Assembly (NCBI GenBank): GCA_047619315.1 | Contig: JBLHKB010000354.1 | Span: 1 to 7,492, forward strand | DNA: 7,492 bases | Origin: JBCCRV01 sp047619315 | GTDB lineage: Bacteria; Myxococcota_A; Polyangia; Polyangiales; Houyiibacteriaceae | Direction: 5' to 3' | In this document: in pieces, positions 1-6,165 of the stretch | Layout: the number at the start of each line of letters is the position of its first letter | Position numbering within the stretch: position 1 is the stretch's first letter | Position numbers and translations under genes: made by a program | The notes under the pieces: model-generated | Told to the model about the DNA's origin: nothing | Databases searched by the model: none | The model's input: the letters and a program-made list of their open reading frames with translations, nothing else

Positions 1-10
1 CCTACGGGCA

Positions 11-1522
11 CTACTGCTTGTGGCCGCCCGGTGGCAGGTTCGTGGGTCGCGTCTGCCAGATCTCCTCGTGCGGGATCGCAAACTCTTTCGCCTCTGGAGG
101 TCCCCACGTTCCAGCAGGATATTCGAGGGGTTTCTCCGGCCGGTCGAGAAAGTCCTGAAAGATCTTCCAAGAGAGTTCCGTCTCTTCGGCATGAACGAAG
201 AGCGTTTGATCGCCCTCCATGATGTCTTGCAGAAGTGTGTCGTAGGCGTCGGGTAAAGGCTTGCCCGTGTCGGCGTAGGCGAAGCGCATGGGAACGCGCC
301 GCAGCTCAAAGGGTTCACCGGGCATCTTGATGTCGAGGTGAAAGGTAAAGCCCTCGGAAGGCTGAAGGGTGATGACCAAAAGGTCCGAGGTGTCTCGGTG
401 GCAGCCAACGCTCTCGAAAAAACGGACCGGCGCGTCACGATATCGAATCACGATCTGAGAGGTCTTACTCGGCATGCGCTTTCCCGTGCGCAGAAAGAAG
501 GGGACGCCTTTCCAGCGCCAGTTGTCGATGAAGAGGCGAATCGCGACGAAGGTCTCCGTGCTCGAGTCGTCCGGGATGTTCTCTTCGTCGAGGTAAGCGA
601 TGGCGTCTCGATGCTCCACGTGGCCCGCCGTGTACTGTCCACGGATCACGTTCTCTTCCGTCAACGGCTCGATGCACTCCAGCACCTTGATCTTCTCCCG
701 GCGGATCGGCGTGGCCGCGAAGGCCGTCGGCGGCTCCATCGCAACGAGCGTCAGGAGCTGCATCAGATGGTTCTGCACCATGTCTCGAAGTGCTCCAGAT
801 TTGTCGTAGTAGCCGGCGCGGGAGCCTACTCCGAGGGACTCCGCCACGGTGATCTGGACCGATTCGATACGGTCCCTGTTCCAGCTGCCTTCGATGAGGG
901 CATTGGCAAGGCGATACGTCAGAAGATTCTGAACCGTGTCTTTGCCGAGGTAATGGTCGATTCGATAGATCTGCGTTTCGTCGAAGTGCTCGTGAAGCGT
1001 CGCGTTGAGTTCGCGCGCGGTCTTAAGGTTTCGACCGAAGGGTTTTTCCACCACGATTCGCTGCCAGCCACCCTGTGCACTTTCCCCTTGGGCACGGGAC
1101 GTGTTCATGCCGGCGCGGCTCAGCCTCTCCGCGGTTTGCGCAAAGATGCTGGGCGGTAACGCAAGATAGAAGACTCGGTTGTCGCCAATGTCGTGGTCGG
1201 CTGCGATGACATCGAGTTCTTGTTTGAGCCGCGCCATTTCGGGGTCTTCGCCGCCGTCCCAATCGCCGAGGTAGGCATAGTGCAGCCGCTCTAAAACCGA
1301 CGTCGATGTGGGCTCGTCGACGCGGTACTCGGTGAGATGGTCGCGAATCGTTGTGCGAAACGTTCTTTCTTCATCAGCCGTTCGACCGACACCGACGATA
1401 CGCGTCCTGGAGTTCGCGTGCCCGCTGTGAAGCAGACGTGCAAGGGAGGGGAGAAGCTTCCGTCGTGCAAGGTCGCCGGTTCCGCCAAAGATGACGAAAA
1501 GACAGGGGTCCGCTGTGGCCAT
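11..1522 (-). CDS. zwf: Glucose-6-phosphate 1-dehydrogenase
   Basis: This enzyme oxidises glucose 6-phosphate to 6-phosphogluconolactone with NAD(P)+ in the cytoplasm, the entry step of the oxidative pentose phosphate and Entner-Doudoroff routes. The 503-residue product (E. coli has 491) shows the N-terminal Rossmann nucleotide-binding motif GGTGDLARRKL (residues 13-23), EKPFG (159-163), the substrate motif RIDHYLGK (187-194), and MVQNHLMQ, whose His252 matches the catalytic base of the family. A short extra loop of about 14 residues (139-152) precedes the EKPFG strand. The frame stays open upstream to 1606, but I chose the ATG at 1522: homology begins there, and the longer form would run into the ndk terminator. 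Upstream of this start only a weak GGTGG could act as ribosome binding site. The gene lies downstream of ndk on the same strand but behind a terminator. The stop codon is ten bases from the window edge, so its downstream neighbour is not visible. Confidence 0.96.
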   Translation of the reverse strand: MATADPCLFVIFGGTGDLARRKLLPSLARLLHSGHANSRTRIVGVGRTADEERTFRTTIRDHLTEYRVDEPTSTSVLERLHYAYLGDWDGGEDPEMARLKQELDVIAADHDIGDNRVFYLALPPSIFAQTAERLSRAGMNTSRAQGESAQGGWQRIVVEKPFGRNLKTARELNATLHEHFDETQIYRIDHYLGKDTVQNLLTYRLANALIEGSWNRDRIESVQITVAESLGVGSRAGYYDKSGALRDMVQNHLMQLLTLVAMEPPTAFAATPIRREKIKVLECIEPLTEENVIRGQYTAGHVEHRDAIAYLDEENIPDDSSTETFVAIRLFIDNWRWKGVPFFLRTGKRMPSKTSQIVIRYRDAPVRFFESVGCHRDTSDLLVITLQPSEGFTFHLDIKMPGEPFELRRVPMRFAYADTGKPLPDAYDTLLQDIMEGDQTLFVHAEETELSWKIFQDFLDRPEKPLEYPAGTWGPPEAKEFAIPHEEIWQTRPTNLPPGGHKQ

Positions 1523-1578
1523 TGCGCAAGAAACCACCCGCGACCCGATCTGCACAAGTCGCGCGCTTCGCCGCAACG

Positions 1579-1610
1579 AAAAAAAGGCGCAGACCCGAAG
1601 GTCCACGCCT
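1579..1610 (-). terminator. Intrinsic terminator of ndk
   Basis: Read on the minus strand, AGGCGTGGACC and GGTCTGCGCCT form an 11-bp stem (nine Watson-Crick pairs and two G-T pairs) closed by a TTCG tetraloop and followed at once by seven T residues (1585-1579; the first also pairs at the stem base). It begins 20 bases past the ndk stop codon and ends 56 bases before the zwf start codon. This is the classic rho-independent design with an extra-stable UUCG loop. It should end most ndk transcripts, so zwf needs either read-through or its own promoter. Confidence 0.93.
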
Positions 1611-1630
1611 GATTTTCGAACAAGCCGACT

Positions 1631-2035
1631 TCAGCTGAAGAAGTACTTGATCTCGATGCCAGCGTTTTCAAGGGAGTCGGAGCCGTGAACGGAGTTCTCG
1701 CCGATGCTCTTGGAAAAGGACTTGCGGATAGTTCCTTCGTCGGCTTCGGCTGGGTTCGTTGCGCCCATGACGGTGCGGTACTTCGCGACGGCGTCGTCAC
1801 CCTCGAGGGCGCTGACAACGACGGGGCTACGCATCATGAACTCCACAAGCTCGCCGAAGAAAGGGCGCTCCTTGTGAACGGCGTAGAAGCCTTCGGCCTG
1901 TTCTTTGGAGAGTTGGAGCATCTTCAGTTCGACGATCTTGAGACCGGTCTTCTCGATCATGTTCAAGATGGCGCCCACGTGGTTGCCCTCGACGGCGTCA
2001 GGTTTGATGATGCTAAGTGTTCGTTCGGTCGCCAT
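1631..2035 (-). CDS. ndk: Nucleoside diphosphate kinase
   Basis: Ndk transfers the gamma-phosphate between nucleoside tri- and diphosphates through a phosphohistidine and balances cytoplasmic (d)NTP pools. The 134-residue product is close to the usual 135-143. It starts with the family motif ERTLSIIKPDAV (Lys11 in KPDA), continues with HKERPFFGELVEFM around residues 54-67, and carries the active-site signature NSVHGSDS with catalytic His117. The frame is open upstream to 2086, but family homology starts at MATERTL (ATG at 2035). That start is preceded by a good Shine-Dalgarno GAGGA (2047-2043) with a 7-base spacer. A candidate promoter lies at 2107-2134 and a strong terminator follows the stop, so the gene looks monocistronic. 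No key residue appears to be missing. Confidence 0.98.
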   Translation of the reverse strand: MATERTLSIIKPDAVEGNHVGAILNMIEKTGLKIVELKMLQLSKEQAEGFYAVHKERPFFGELVEFMMRSPVVVSALEGDDAVAKYRTVMGATNPAEADEGTIRKSFSKSIGENSVHGSDSLENAGIEIKYFFS

Positions 2036-2106
2036 TGGGTTGTCCTCAAGTTTGTGACCGCCGGATTGGCGGGTAGTCCGAGGCATATTTCAGCCCAGGC
2101 GGACGC

Positions 2107-2134
2107 CATATAGCCAAGATCGCTTGGGAATCAA
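2107..2134 (-). promoter_or_regulatory. Candidate sigma-70-type promoter of ndk
   Basis: On the minus strand, TTGATT (2134-2129) and TATATG (2112-2107) resemble -35 and -10 hexamers, each matching four of six consensus bases, with a 16-base spacer. Transcription would start near 2100 and leave a leader of about 65 bases before the ndk ATG. The -35 box lies exactly in the centre of an inverted repeat (2122-2141). The assignment rests on pattern alone. Confidence 0.45.
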
Positions 2135-2141
2135 CCCAAGC
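2122..2141. repeat. 7-bp inverted repeat, possible operator
   Basis: GCTTGGG (2122-2128) and CCCAAGC (2135-2141) are perfect inverted copies separated by AATCAA. The spacing is that of a dyad bound by a dimeric repressor, and the centre is the proposed ndk -35 hexamer. No T-tract follows on either strand, so it is unlikely to be a terminator. Which protein would bind it cannot be told from the window. Confidence 0.45.
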
Positions 2142-2178
2142 TATCTCCGGCTCGCTGGGCGAAGTTCGGCGGCTCTCG

Positions 2179-2184
2179 TATACT
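2179..2184 (+). promoter_or_regulatory. Candidate -10 element of the lipoprotein gene
   Basis: TATACT matches five of six bases of the sigma-70 -10 consensus and lies 8 bases before the ATG at 2193 and 38 before the in-frame ATG at 2223. No convincing -35 hexamer is present 16-18 bases upstream (the sequence there is G+C-rich, around TGGGCG). Transcription would begin near 2191-2193, giving either a leaderless message from 2193 or a leader of about 30 bases for 2223. Confidence 0.4.
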
Positions 2185-2192
2185 TTGCCTCG

Positions 2193-4049
2193 ATGCTGAG
2201 AGTTCCCTCAGGTGCACACGGAATGGCTTTGGGAGTCTTCTTCTTTAGCCTCCTTGGAGGCTGTGGAAGTGCCCCGGCAGCATCTCTGGTGCAGAGCACG
2301 CGGGATGAATTCTCAAACTTGCCGAGGGATGGAAAGAGCTGCGTGCTCGTCCGGCCTGGTGCTGCGTCACCACGTCAGCGAGGAATTCTAAGAGGTTTCT
2401 CCAAGGCGCACGACATGGCCTGGGAGCCCGGGGTGGTATCTTGGGCGCAAGTACGTGTGGACCGTGCGTGGCGTGCGGAGGCGGAGCTCAGCATTCCAGC
2501 AGAGACCTTTATCGCGTCGACGAACGCGATTCGGGTCAGCGAGCCGTGGCAGGAGATCTGCACCGGCGACTGCGCCACCCCGAGGGTCTGGATCTTAGGT
2601 CCGCGCCGCATCGGCGTCGGCGCCCACTTTTGGCATCATTTCGGCCATGACACGGCTCGATGTGAGCCAGTTCATGATGTTGAGGTCGTCGAGCAAGGGC
2701 TCTCACAGAATGGCGCGCTTCACCGGATGAACGCGACTGAGCTACACGTGCTCATCGCTCGCGAGGTGTTCGGTACGTCTAATCCGCCTTCCCCGGGGTT
2801 CCGCCACGAGCACTTCGATGGTCACCTTTGGAGCGTTCGGCGCTTCCGCGGAGATGACGCGGAGCTTCGTGCCCAGGACGAGCGTTTTCGACGTGAAGCC
2901 ATGCTCGAGCTCGCGCAGGCTCAGCGGCCTCTGCCCGTGGAGCGGATCCGCATGGACGACTGGGATTCGATCCGTATCCAGCTTGCGCTCTGGTCGGAGG
3001 AAGCCGCGGCTCGGGGCGAACCGGCCCGAAGAGAGCTGGCCCGTCTGGTGGGTCGAGTCGCCGCTGCGCACCATGAGGTGCGTCGCTTCCTCATCGAGTG
3101 TTCAAAGGCTTGCATCGAGCACGGCTGTGCACTGGCTGTCTTGCCGTGGCTCGACGCGCACCTCACAGAAACTCGCGGCACAGACCGCATCCGTTTGCTT
3201 CGGCGCATGGCCGCACACGCCGCCGCGCCGCACCGTCTCCCCGCGCTCTTGGAGGAGGACGGCGTGACGGAAAACGGAGCGCTCGCGGCGGCGATGCTGA
3301 CGAGCGCCGGACCCTACGAAGCCGCCGAAGCGGCGTGGCGCGCACATGAAGCGCTCTCATCACCGCGCCTCCGAAACTCAGCGGGACGTCTCCCGCTGGA
3401 CACGCTCGTCGAAACACTCGTCGGCCTCCTGGATGCCTCGGGTAATCCCTTGAGGGCTGTCTACGTTCGCCTCGACGGCGAAGAGGCGGCGTCTGACCGT
3501 GGCTTCGAGCCACCCTTCCTTCGTGTCTTCTGGCCAGAGGGTGAGGGCGAGCGTCAGATGCTCCTCGTCCCACCGACACACGACATCTCGAACGCGCCGG
3601 CGCTCTTCCGGGAGTTTGAAGGCGCCGCGACGATCAGCGTAGGGCTGGGGGATGAGGAAGGACCCTCAGAGACGCTCTCGATTCAGGGCCGCGTGGAGGG
3701 GAATGAGTTTCTCATCGAAGCGGCCTCCCGACGCTTTGCGTGGGATAGCGTCGCTCGCCTGGTGGGAGAGCCTCTGCAACGTCTATCGCCGCGTCTCTTT
3801 CCGCGTCCGAGCTACACTTTCGAGGCGAGCGCGACGGAACAGGCTCTTTTCGAGGAGCGCGCTCGCGCCGACGAAGGAATTGCGTGTGCCTCGCGCCGTC
3901 AGGGCGGCGGGGTTTTCGAATGCGCGGTGTCCCCTGAGCGCATGAGCGCGCGACGCTCGATGGTTGAGGTGGTTCGGCCTGTTCTTGGTCCTGGTGCAAG
4001 AAATGCGGGGAGAGGGCGCAGGAGAGCAACAACCCCAAGAGAACCTTGA
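2193..4049 (+). CDS. Predicted lipoprotein of unknown function
   Basis: I do not recognise this family. From the ATG at 2193 the product has 618 residues. It begins with a short basic/hydrophobic leader ending in FFFSLLGGC, a lipobox, so Cys24 would be lipidated and the protein anchored to the inner or outer membrane facing the periplasm. Residues about 45-245 hold two histidine clusters (145-152 and 205-211) and a CTGDC pair (123, 127). Residues about 250-430 look alpha-helical and Ala/Arg/Leu-rich, with three close cysteines (303, 307, 312). Residues about 440-580 look beta-rich, and the last 25 residues are Arg-rich. The start is uncertain: the ATG at 2223 has AGGTG eight bases upstream, but its 13-residue leader would lack a positive charge. 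The 2193 start supplies Arg3 but has no ribosome binding site. The frame also remains open back to a TTG at 2124, inside the inverted repeat, which I consider unlikely. dapD follows after 31 bases, so the two may be co-transcribed. Confidence 0.75.
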   Translation: MLRVPSGAHGMALGVFFFSLLGGCGSAPAASLVQSTRDEFSNLPRDGKSCVLVRPGAASPRQRGILRGFSKAHDMAWEPGVVSWAQVRVDRAWRAEAELSIPAETFIASTNAIRVSEPWQEICTGDCATPRVWILGPRRIGVGAHFWHHFGHDTARCEPVHDVEVVEQGLSQNGALHRMNATELHVLIAREVFGTSNPPSPGFRHEHFDGHLWSVRRFRGDDAELRAQDERFRREAMLELAQAQRPLPVERIRMDDWDSIRIQLALWSEEAAARGEPARRELARLVGRVAAAHHEVRRFLIECSKACIEHGCALAVLPWLDAHLTETRGTDRIRLLRRMAAHAAAPHRLPALLEEDGVTENGALAAAMLTSAGPYEAAEAAWRAHEALSSPRLRNSAGRLPLDTLVETLVGLLDASGNPLRAVYVRLDGEEAASDRGFEPPFLRVFWPEGEGERQMLLVPPTHDISNAPALFREFEGAATISVGLGDEEGPSETLSIQGRVEGNEFLIEAASRRFAWDSVARLVGEPLQRLSPRLFPRPSYTFEASATEQALFEERARADEGIACASRRQGGGVFECAVSPERMSARRSMVEVVRPVLGPGARNAGRGRRRATTPREP

Positions 4050-4080
4050 TGGCCGCCTTGAGAACGGGTACGCCAGCCTC

Positions 4081-4905
4081 ATGACCGACCCCAACTCCGT
4101 CCGCGCGCTCATCGAGGCCGCCTACCAAGACAAGTCACGTCGCGCCGAAGCCGAAGTGGTTTCCGCCGTCGAGCAGACCATCGCTGCCCTCGACGCGGGG
4201 GAGCTGCGGGTGGCGGAGCCCGTCGATGGCGACTGGGTCGTGCACGCGTGGGTCAAGCAGGCCATCCTGATGTACTTCGGTCAGCAGAAGATGGAGACGA
4301 TGGAGGTTGGCCCCTTCGAGTTCCACGACAAGATCCCTCTCAAGCGAAACCTCGCGGCGCAAGGCGTACGCGTGGTGCCACCGGGCGTCGCACGCTTTGG
4401 TAGCTACTTGGAGCCCGGCGCCATCATGATGCCGAGCTACGTGAACATCGGCGCACGCGTTGGCACCGGCACGATGGTCGACACCTGGGCGACGGTCGGC
4501 AGCTGTGCACAGATCGGATCCCATGTGCATCTCAGCGGCGGCGTCGGCATCGGCGGAGTCCTTGAGCCCCCCAGCGCCAGCCCGGTGATCATCGAAGATG
4601 GCGCCTTCATCGGAAGTCGCTGCATCGTCGTCGAAGGTGTGCGCGTCGGTGCCGAAGCGGTTCTCGGCGCAAACGTCGTACTGACTTCGTCCACGCGCAT
4701 CATCGACGTCAGCGGGAGCGAGCCCGTCGAGTACAAGGGGCACGTCCCGCCGCGCGCCGTGGTGATTCCGGGAACACGTCTGAAGAAGTTCCCCGCCGGC
4801 GAGTACCAGGTCCCTTGTGCGCTCATGATCGGGCAGCGCAAAGAGAGCACCGACCGAAAGACGAGCCTCGAAGGCGCCCTCCGCGACTTCGGCGTGAGCG
4901 TCTAG
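4081..4905 (+). CDS. dapD: Tetrahydrodipicolinate N-succinyltransferase
   Basis: DapD uses succinyl-CoA to succinylate 2,3,4,5-tetrahydrodipicolinate, the committed step of the succinylase branch to meso-diaminopimelate (peptidoglycan) and lysine; it acts in the cytoplasm, as a trimer in the known enzymes. The 274-residue product has the same length as the E. coli enzyme. Its N-terminal helical domain (about 1-100, with LRVAEPVDGDWVVHAWVKQA at 42-61) is followed by a left-handed beta-helix of hexapeptide repeats containing MPSYVNIGA (117-125), GTMVDTWATVGSCAQIG (130-146) and HLSGGVGIGGVLEP (150-163). The frame stays open 39 codons upstream into the preceding gene, but homology begins at this ATG. 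No strong ribosome binding site is visible, only GAGAACGGG about 12 bases upstream, so coupling to the lipoprotein gene is possible. No other lysine-pathway gene is in the window. It faces rlmN convergently. Confidence 0.97.
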   Translation: MTDPNSVRALIEAAYQDKSRRAEAEVVSAVEQTIAALDAGELRVAEPVDGDWVVHAWVKQAILMYFGQQKMETMEVGPFEFHDKIPLKRNLAAQGVRVVPPGVARFGSYLEPGAIMMPSYVNIGARVGTGTMVDTWATVGSCAQIGSHVHLSGGVGIGGVLEPPSASPVIIEDGAFIGSRCIVVEGVRVGAEAVLGANVVLTSSTRIIDVSGSEPVEYKGHVPPRAVVIPGTRLKKFPAGEYQVPCALMIGQRKESTDRKTSLEGALRDFGVSV

Positions 4906-4935
4906 CAGCTAGAGCAAAGAGATTGCCCTCGAACG

Positions 4936-6102
4936 CTAGGACGTCTGGGGCAGTCGTCGCTTGCGCTCCGCCTGCTTGCCGTCGTTTCCGTAGAGCGCCA
5001 GCTGGCCGCAGGCGGCGGCGACGTCACTTCCACGTTCGCGCCGAACGGTGGCCGTCAGACCGTGGTCGCGAAGACGTGAGCAGAAGTGTTCTACGCCATC
5101 CCAATCGGGCGCCGCGAGGTCGCTTTCCTGAATCGGATTCATCGGAATGACGTTCACCTTCACGGGAACGCCTTTCATGAGCTTCGCCAGTTTGCCCGCG
5201 TCGTCCGGGTTGTCGTTGACGCCACGAATGAGCGTGTACTCAAGGGTGATTCGTCTGCGCTTCGGAAGTGGGTAGCGCTTCAGACAAGCGACGAGATCTT
5301 TGAGCGGGTACTTCCGATTGATCGGCATGATCGCCGAACGGCTCTCGTCGGTGACGGCGTGGAGCGAGATCGCGAGGGAGACCTTGCCTTCGAAGTCCTT
5401 GGCGAGTCGATCGATTTGCGGGATGAGCCCGGACGTCGAGAGCGTGACTCGTCGCGTCGAGAGCCCCAAGCCGTCGGGGTGCGTCATCAGGACCAACGCG
5501 CGCGCGACGGCGTCGTAGTTGTGAAGGGGCTCGCCCATGCCCATGAACACCACGTTGCGAAGGTGCTCGTCGCCTTCGAGGAGAGAGCGACCCACCAAGA
5601 GCTGGCCCACGATCTCCGCCGCGCTCAGGTGACGTTGAAGGCCGGCGACACCGCTGGCGCAAAAAACGCAGCCCATCGCGCATCCGATCTGACTCGAGAT
5701 GCACTGGGTGACGACGTGCGAGGGGACGAGGCCCTGATCGTTGTCTCCGCGACGATCCTCCAGAGCGACATCGGGATCGCGTTTTAGCTGGGGAATGAGC
5801 ACGGTCTCGATGTCGCGCTCATCGCTGAGTCGCACCAAGAGCTTCCGCGTATTGTCCGTCGAGCGTCTTCCTTCGACCACTCGAAGCGGCATTTGGCCGA
5901 GCTCTTCGGCGATGCGCGCTCGCAGGGACTTCGGGAGGTTCGTCATCTTCTGGGGGTCGAGGACGCCTCGGCCATGGATCCACTGAAAAACCTGGGCGCC
6001 CCGAAACTTCGGTTCACCCCACTGAATGAGCTTTTCACTCCATTCTTCCGGCAGACGCTCGAGGGGATGCGCCGCGGGCGCGAGCTCGGGTCGGGGAAGC
6101 AT
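4936..6102 (-). CDS. rlmN: Dual-specificity 23S rRNA A2503 / tRNA A37 C2-methyltransferase
   Basis: RlmN is a radical-SAM enzyme that methylates C2 of A2503 in 23S rRNA and of A37 in some tRNAs. The 388-residue product (E. coli 384) has the radical-SAM cluster CAMGCVFC (Cys141, 145, 148), the GMGEP SAM-binding motif (188-192), the upstream conserved Cys134, and the methyl-carrying Cys365 in the C-terminal motif GSDVAAACGQL. An Asp/Arg-rich stretch (about 105-133) before Cys134 is some 22 residues longer than in E. coli. The start is well fixed: an in-frame TGA lies six codons upstream of this ATG. No good ribosome binding site is visible; TGAGG lies about 13 bases upstream. It lies 63 bases downstream of the FG-GAP-like gene on the same strand, with no terminator or clear promoter between, so co-transcription is possible. 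GMGEP and the final Cys distinguish it from unrelated radical-SAM enzymes, and the absence of resistance-gene context argues against Cfr. Confidence 0.97.
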   Translation of the reverse strand: MLPRPELAPAAHPLERLPEEWSEKLIQWGEPKFRGAQVFQWIHGRGVLDPQKMTNLPKSLRARIAEELGQMPLRVVEGRRSTDNTRKLLVRLSDERDIETVLIPQLKRDPDVALEDRRGDNDQGLVPSHVVTQCISSQIGCAMGCVFCASGVAGLQRHLSAAEIVGQLLVGRSLLEGDEHLRNVVFMGMGEPLHNYDAVARALVLMTHPDGLGLSTRRVTLSTSGLIPQIDRLAKDFEGKVSLAISLHAVTDESRSAIMPINRKYPLKDLVACLKRYPLPKRRRITLEYTLIRGVNDNPDDAGKLAKLMKGVPVKVNVIPMNPIQESDLAAPDWDGVEHFCSRLRDHGLTATVRRERGSDVAAACGQLALYGNDGKQAERKRRLPQTS

Positions 6103-6165
6103 ATGTACACCATGGCCTCAGGACGAACGCAGTTCAAGACGGCCAACGAGGAGAGCGTCCAGAGC

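Noticed and set aside
338..1159. Long plus-strand frame (273 codons) antisense to zwf.
   Set aside because: It has no recognisable domain and lies opposite a certain gene; long antisense frames are expected in high-G+C DNA.
1523..1606. 28-residue upstream extension of zwf.
   Set aside because: It would begin inside the ndk terminator hairpin and has no family similarity; the Rossmann motif sits at the normal distance from the ATG at 1522.
3964..4080. N-terminal extension of dapD beginning with a hydrophobic MRWFGLFLVLV stretch.
   Set aside because: DapD is cytoplasmic, homology begins at the ATG at 4081, and the resulting length equals that of E. coli DapD; the extension overlaps the preceding gene in another frame.
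3712..4128. Minus-strand open frame with a lipoprotein-like leader (KVLLGLLLSCALS), antisense to the lipoprotein gene and dapD start.
   Set aside because: The leader is internal to the frame rather than at its start, the rest is Arg/Pro-rich with no domain, and it lies opposite two better-supported coding regions.
4901..4913. TCTAG-CAG-CTAGA inverted repeat overlapping the dapD stop codon.
   Set aside because: The stem is only 5 bp, A+T-rich with a 3-base loop, and there is no T-tract on either strand; too weak to call a terminator.
5086..5787. Plus-strand frame of 233 codons antisense to rlmN.
   Set aside because: Shadow of rlmN, with no recognisable domain.
6103..6165. Possible rlmN promoter in the 63-base gap (TTGAAC on the minus strand).
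   Set aside because: No -10-like hexamer occurs at 16-18 bases from it.
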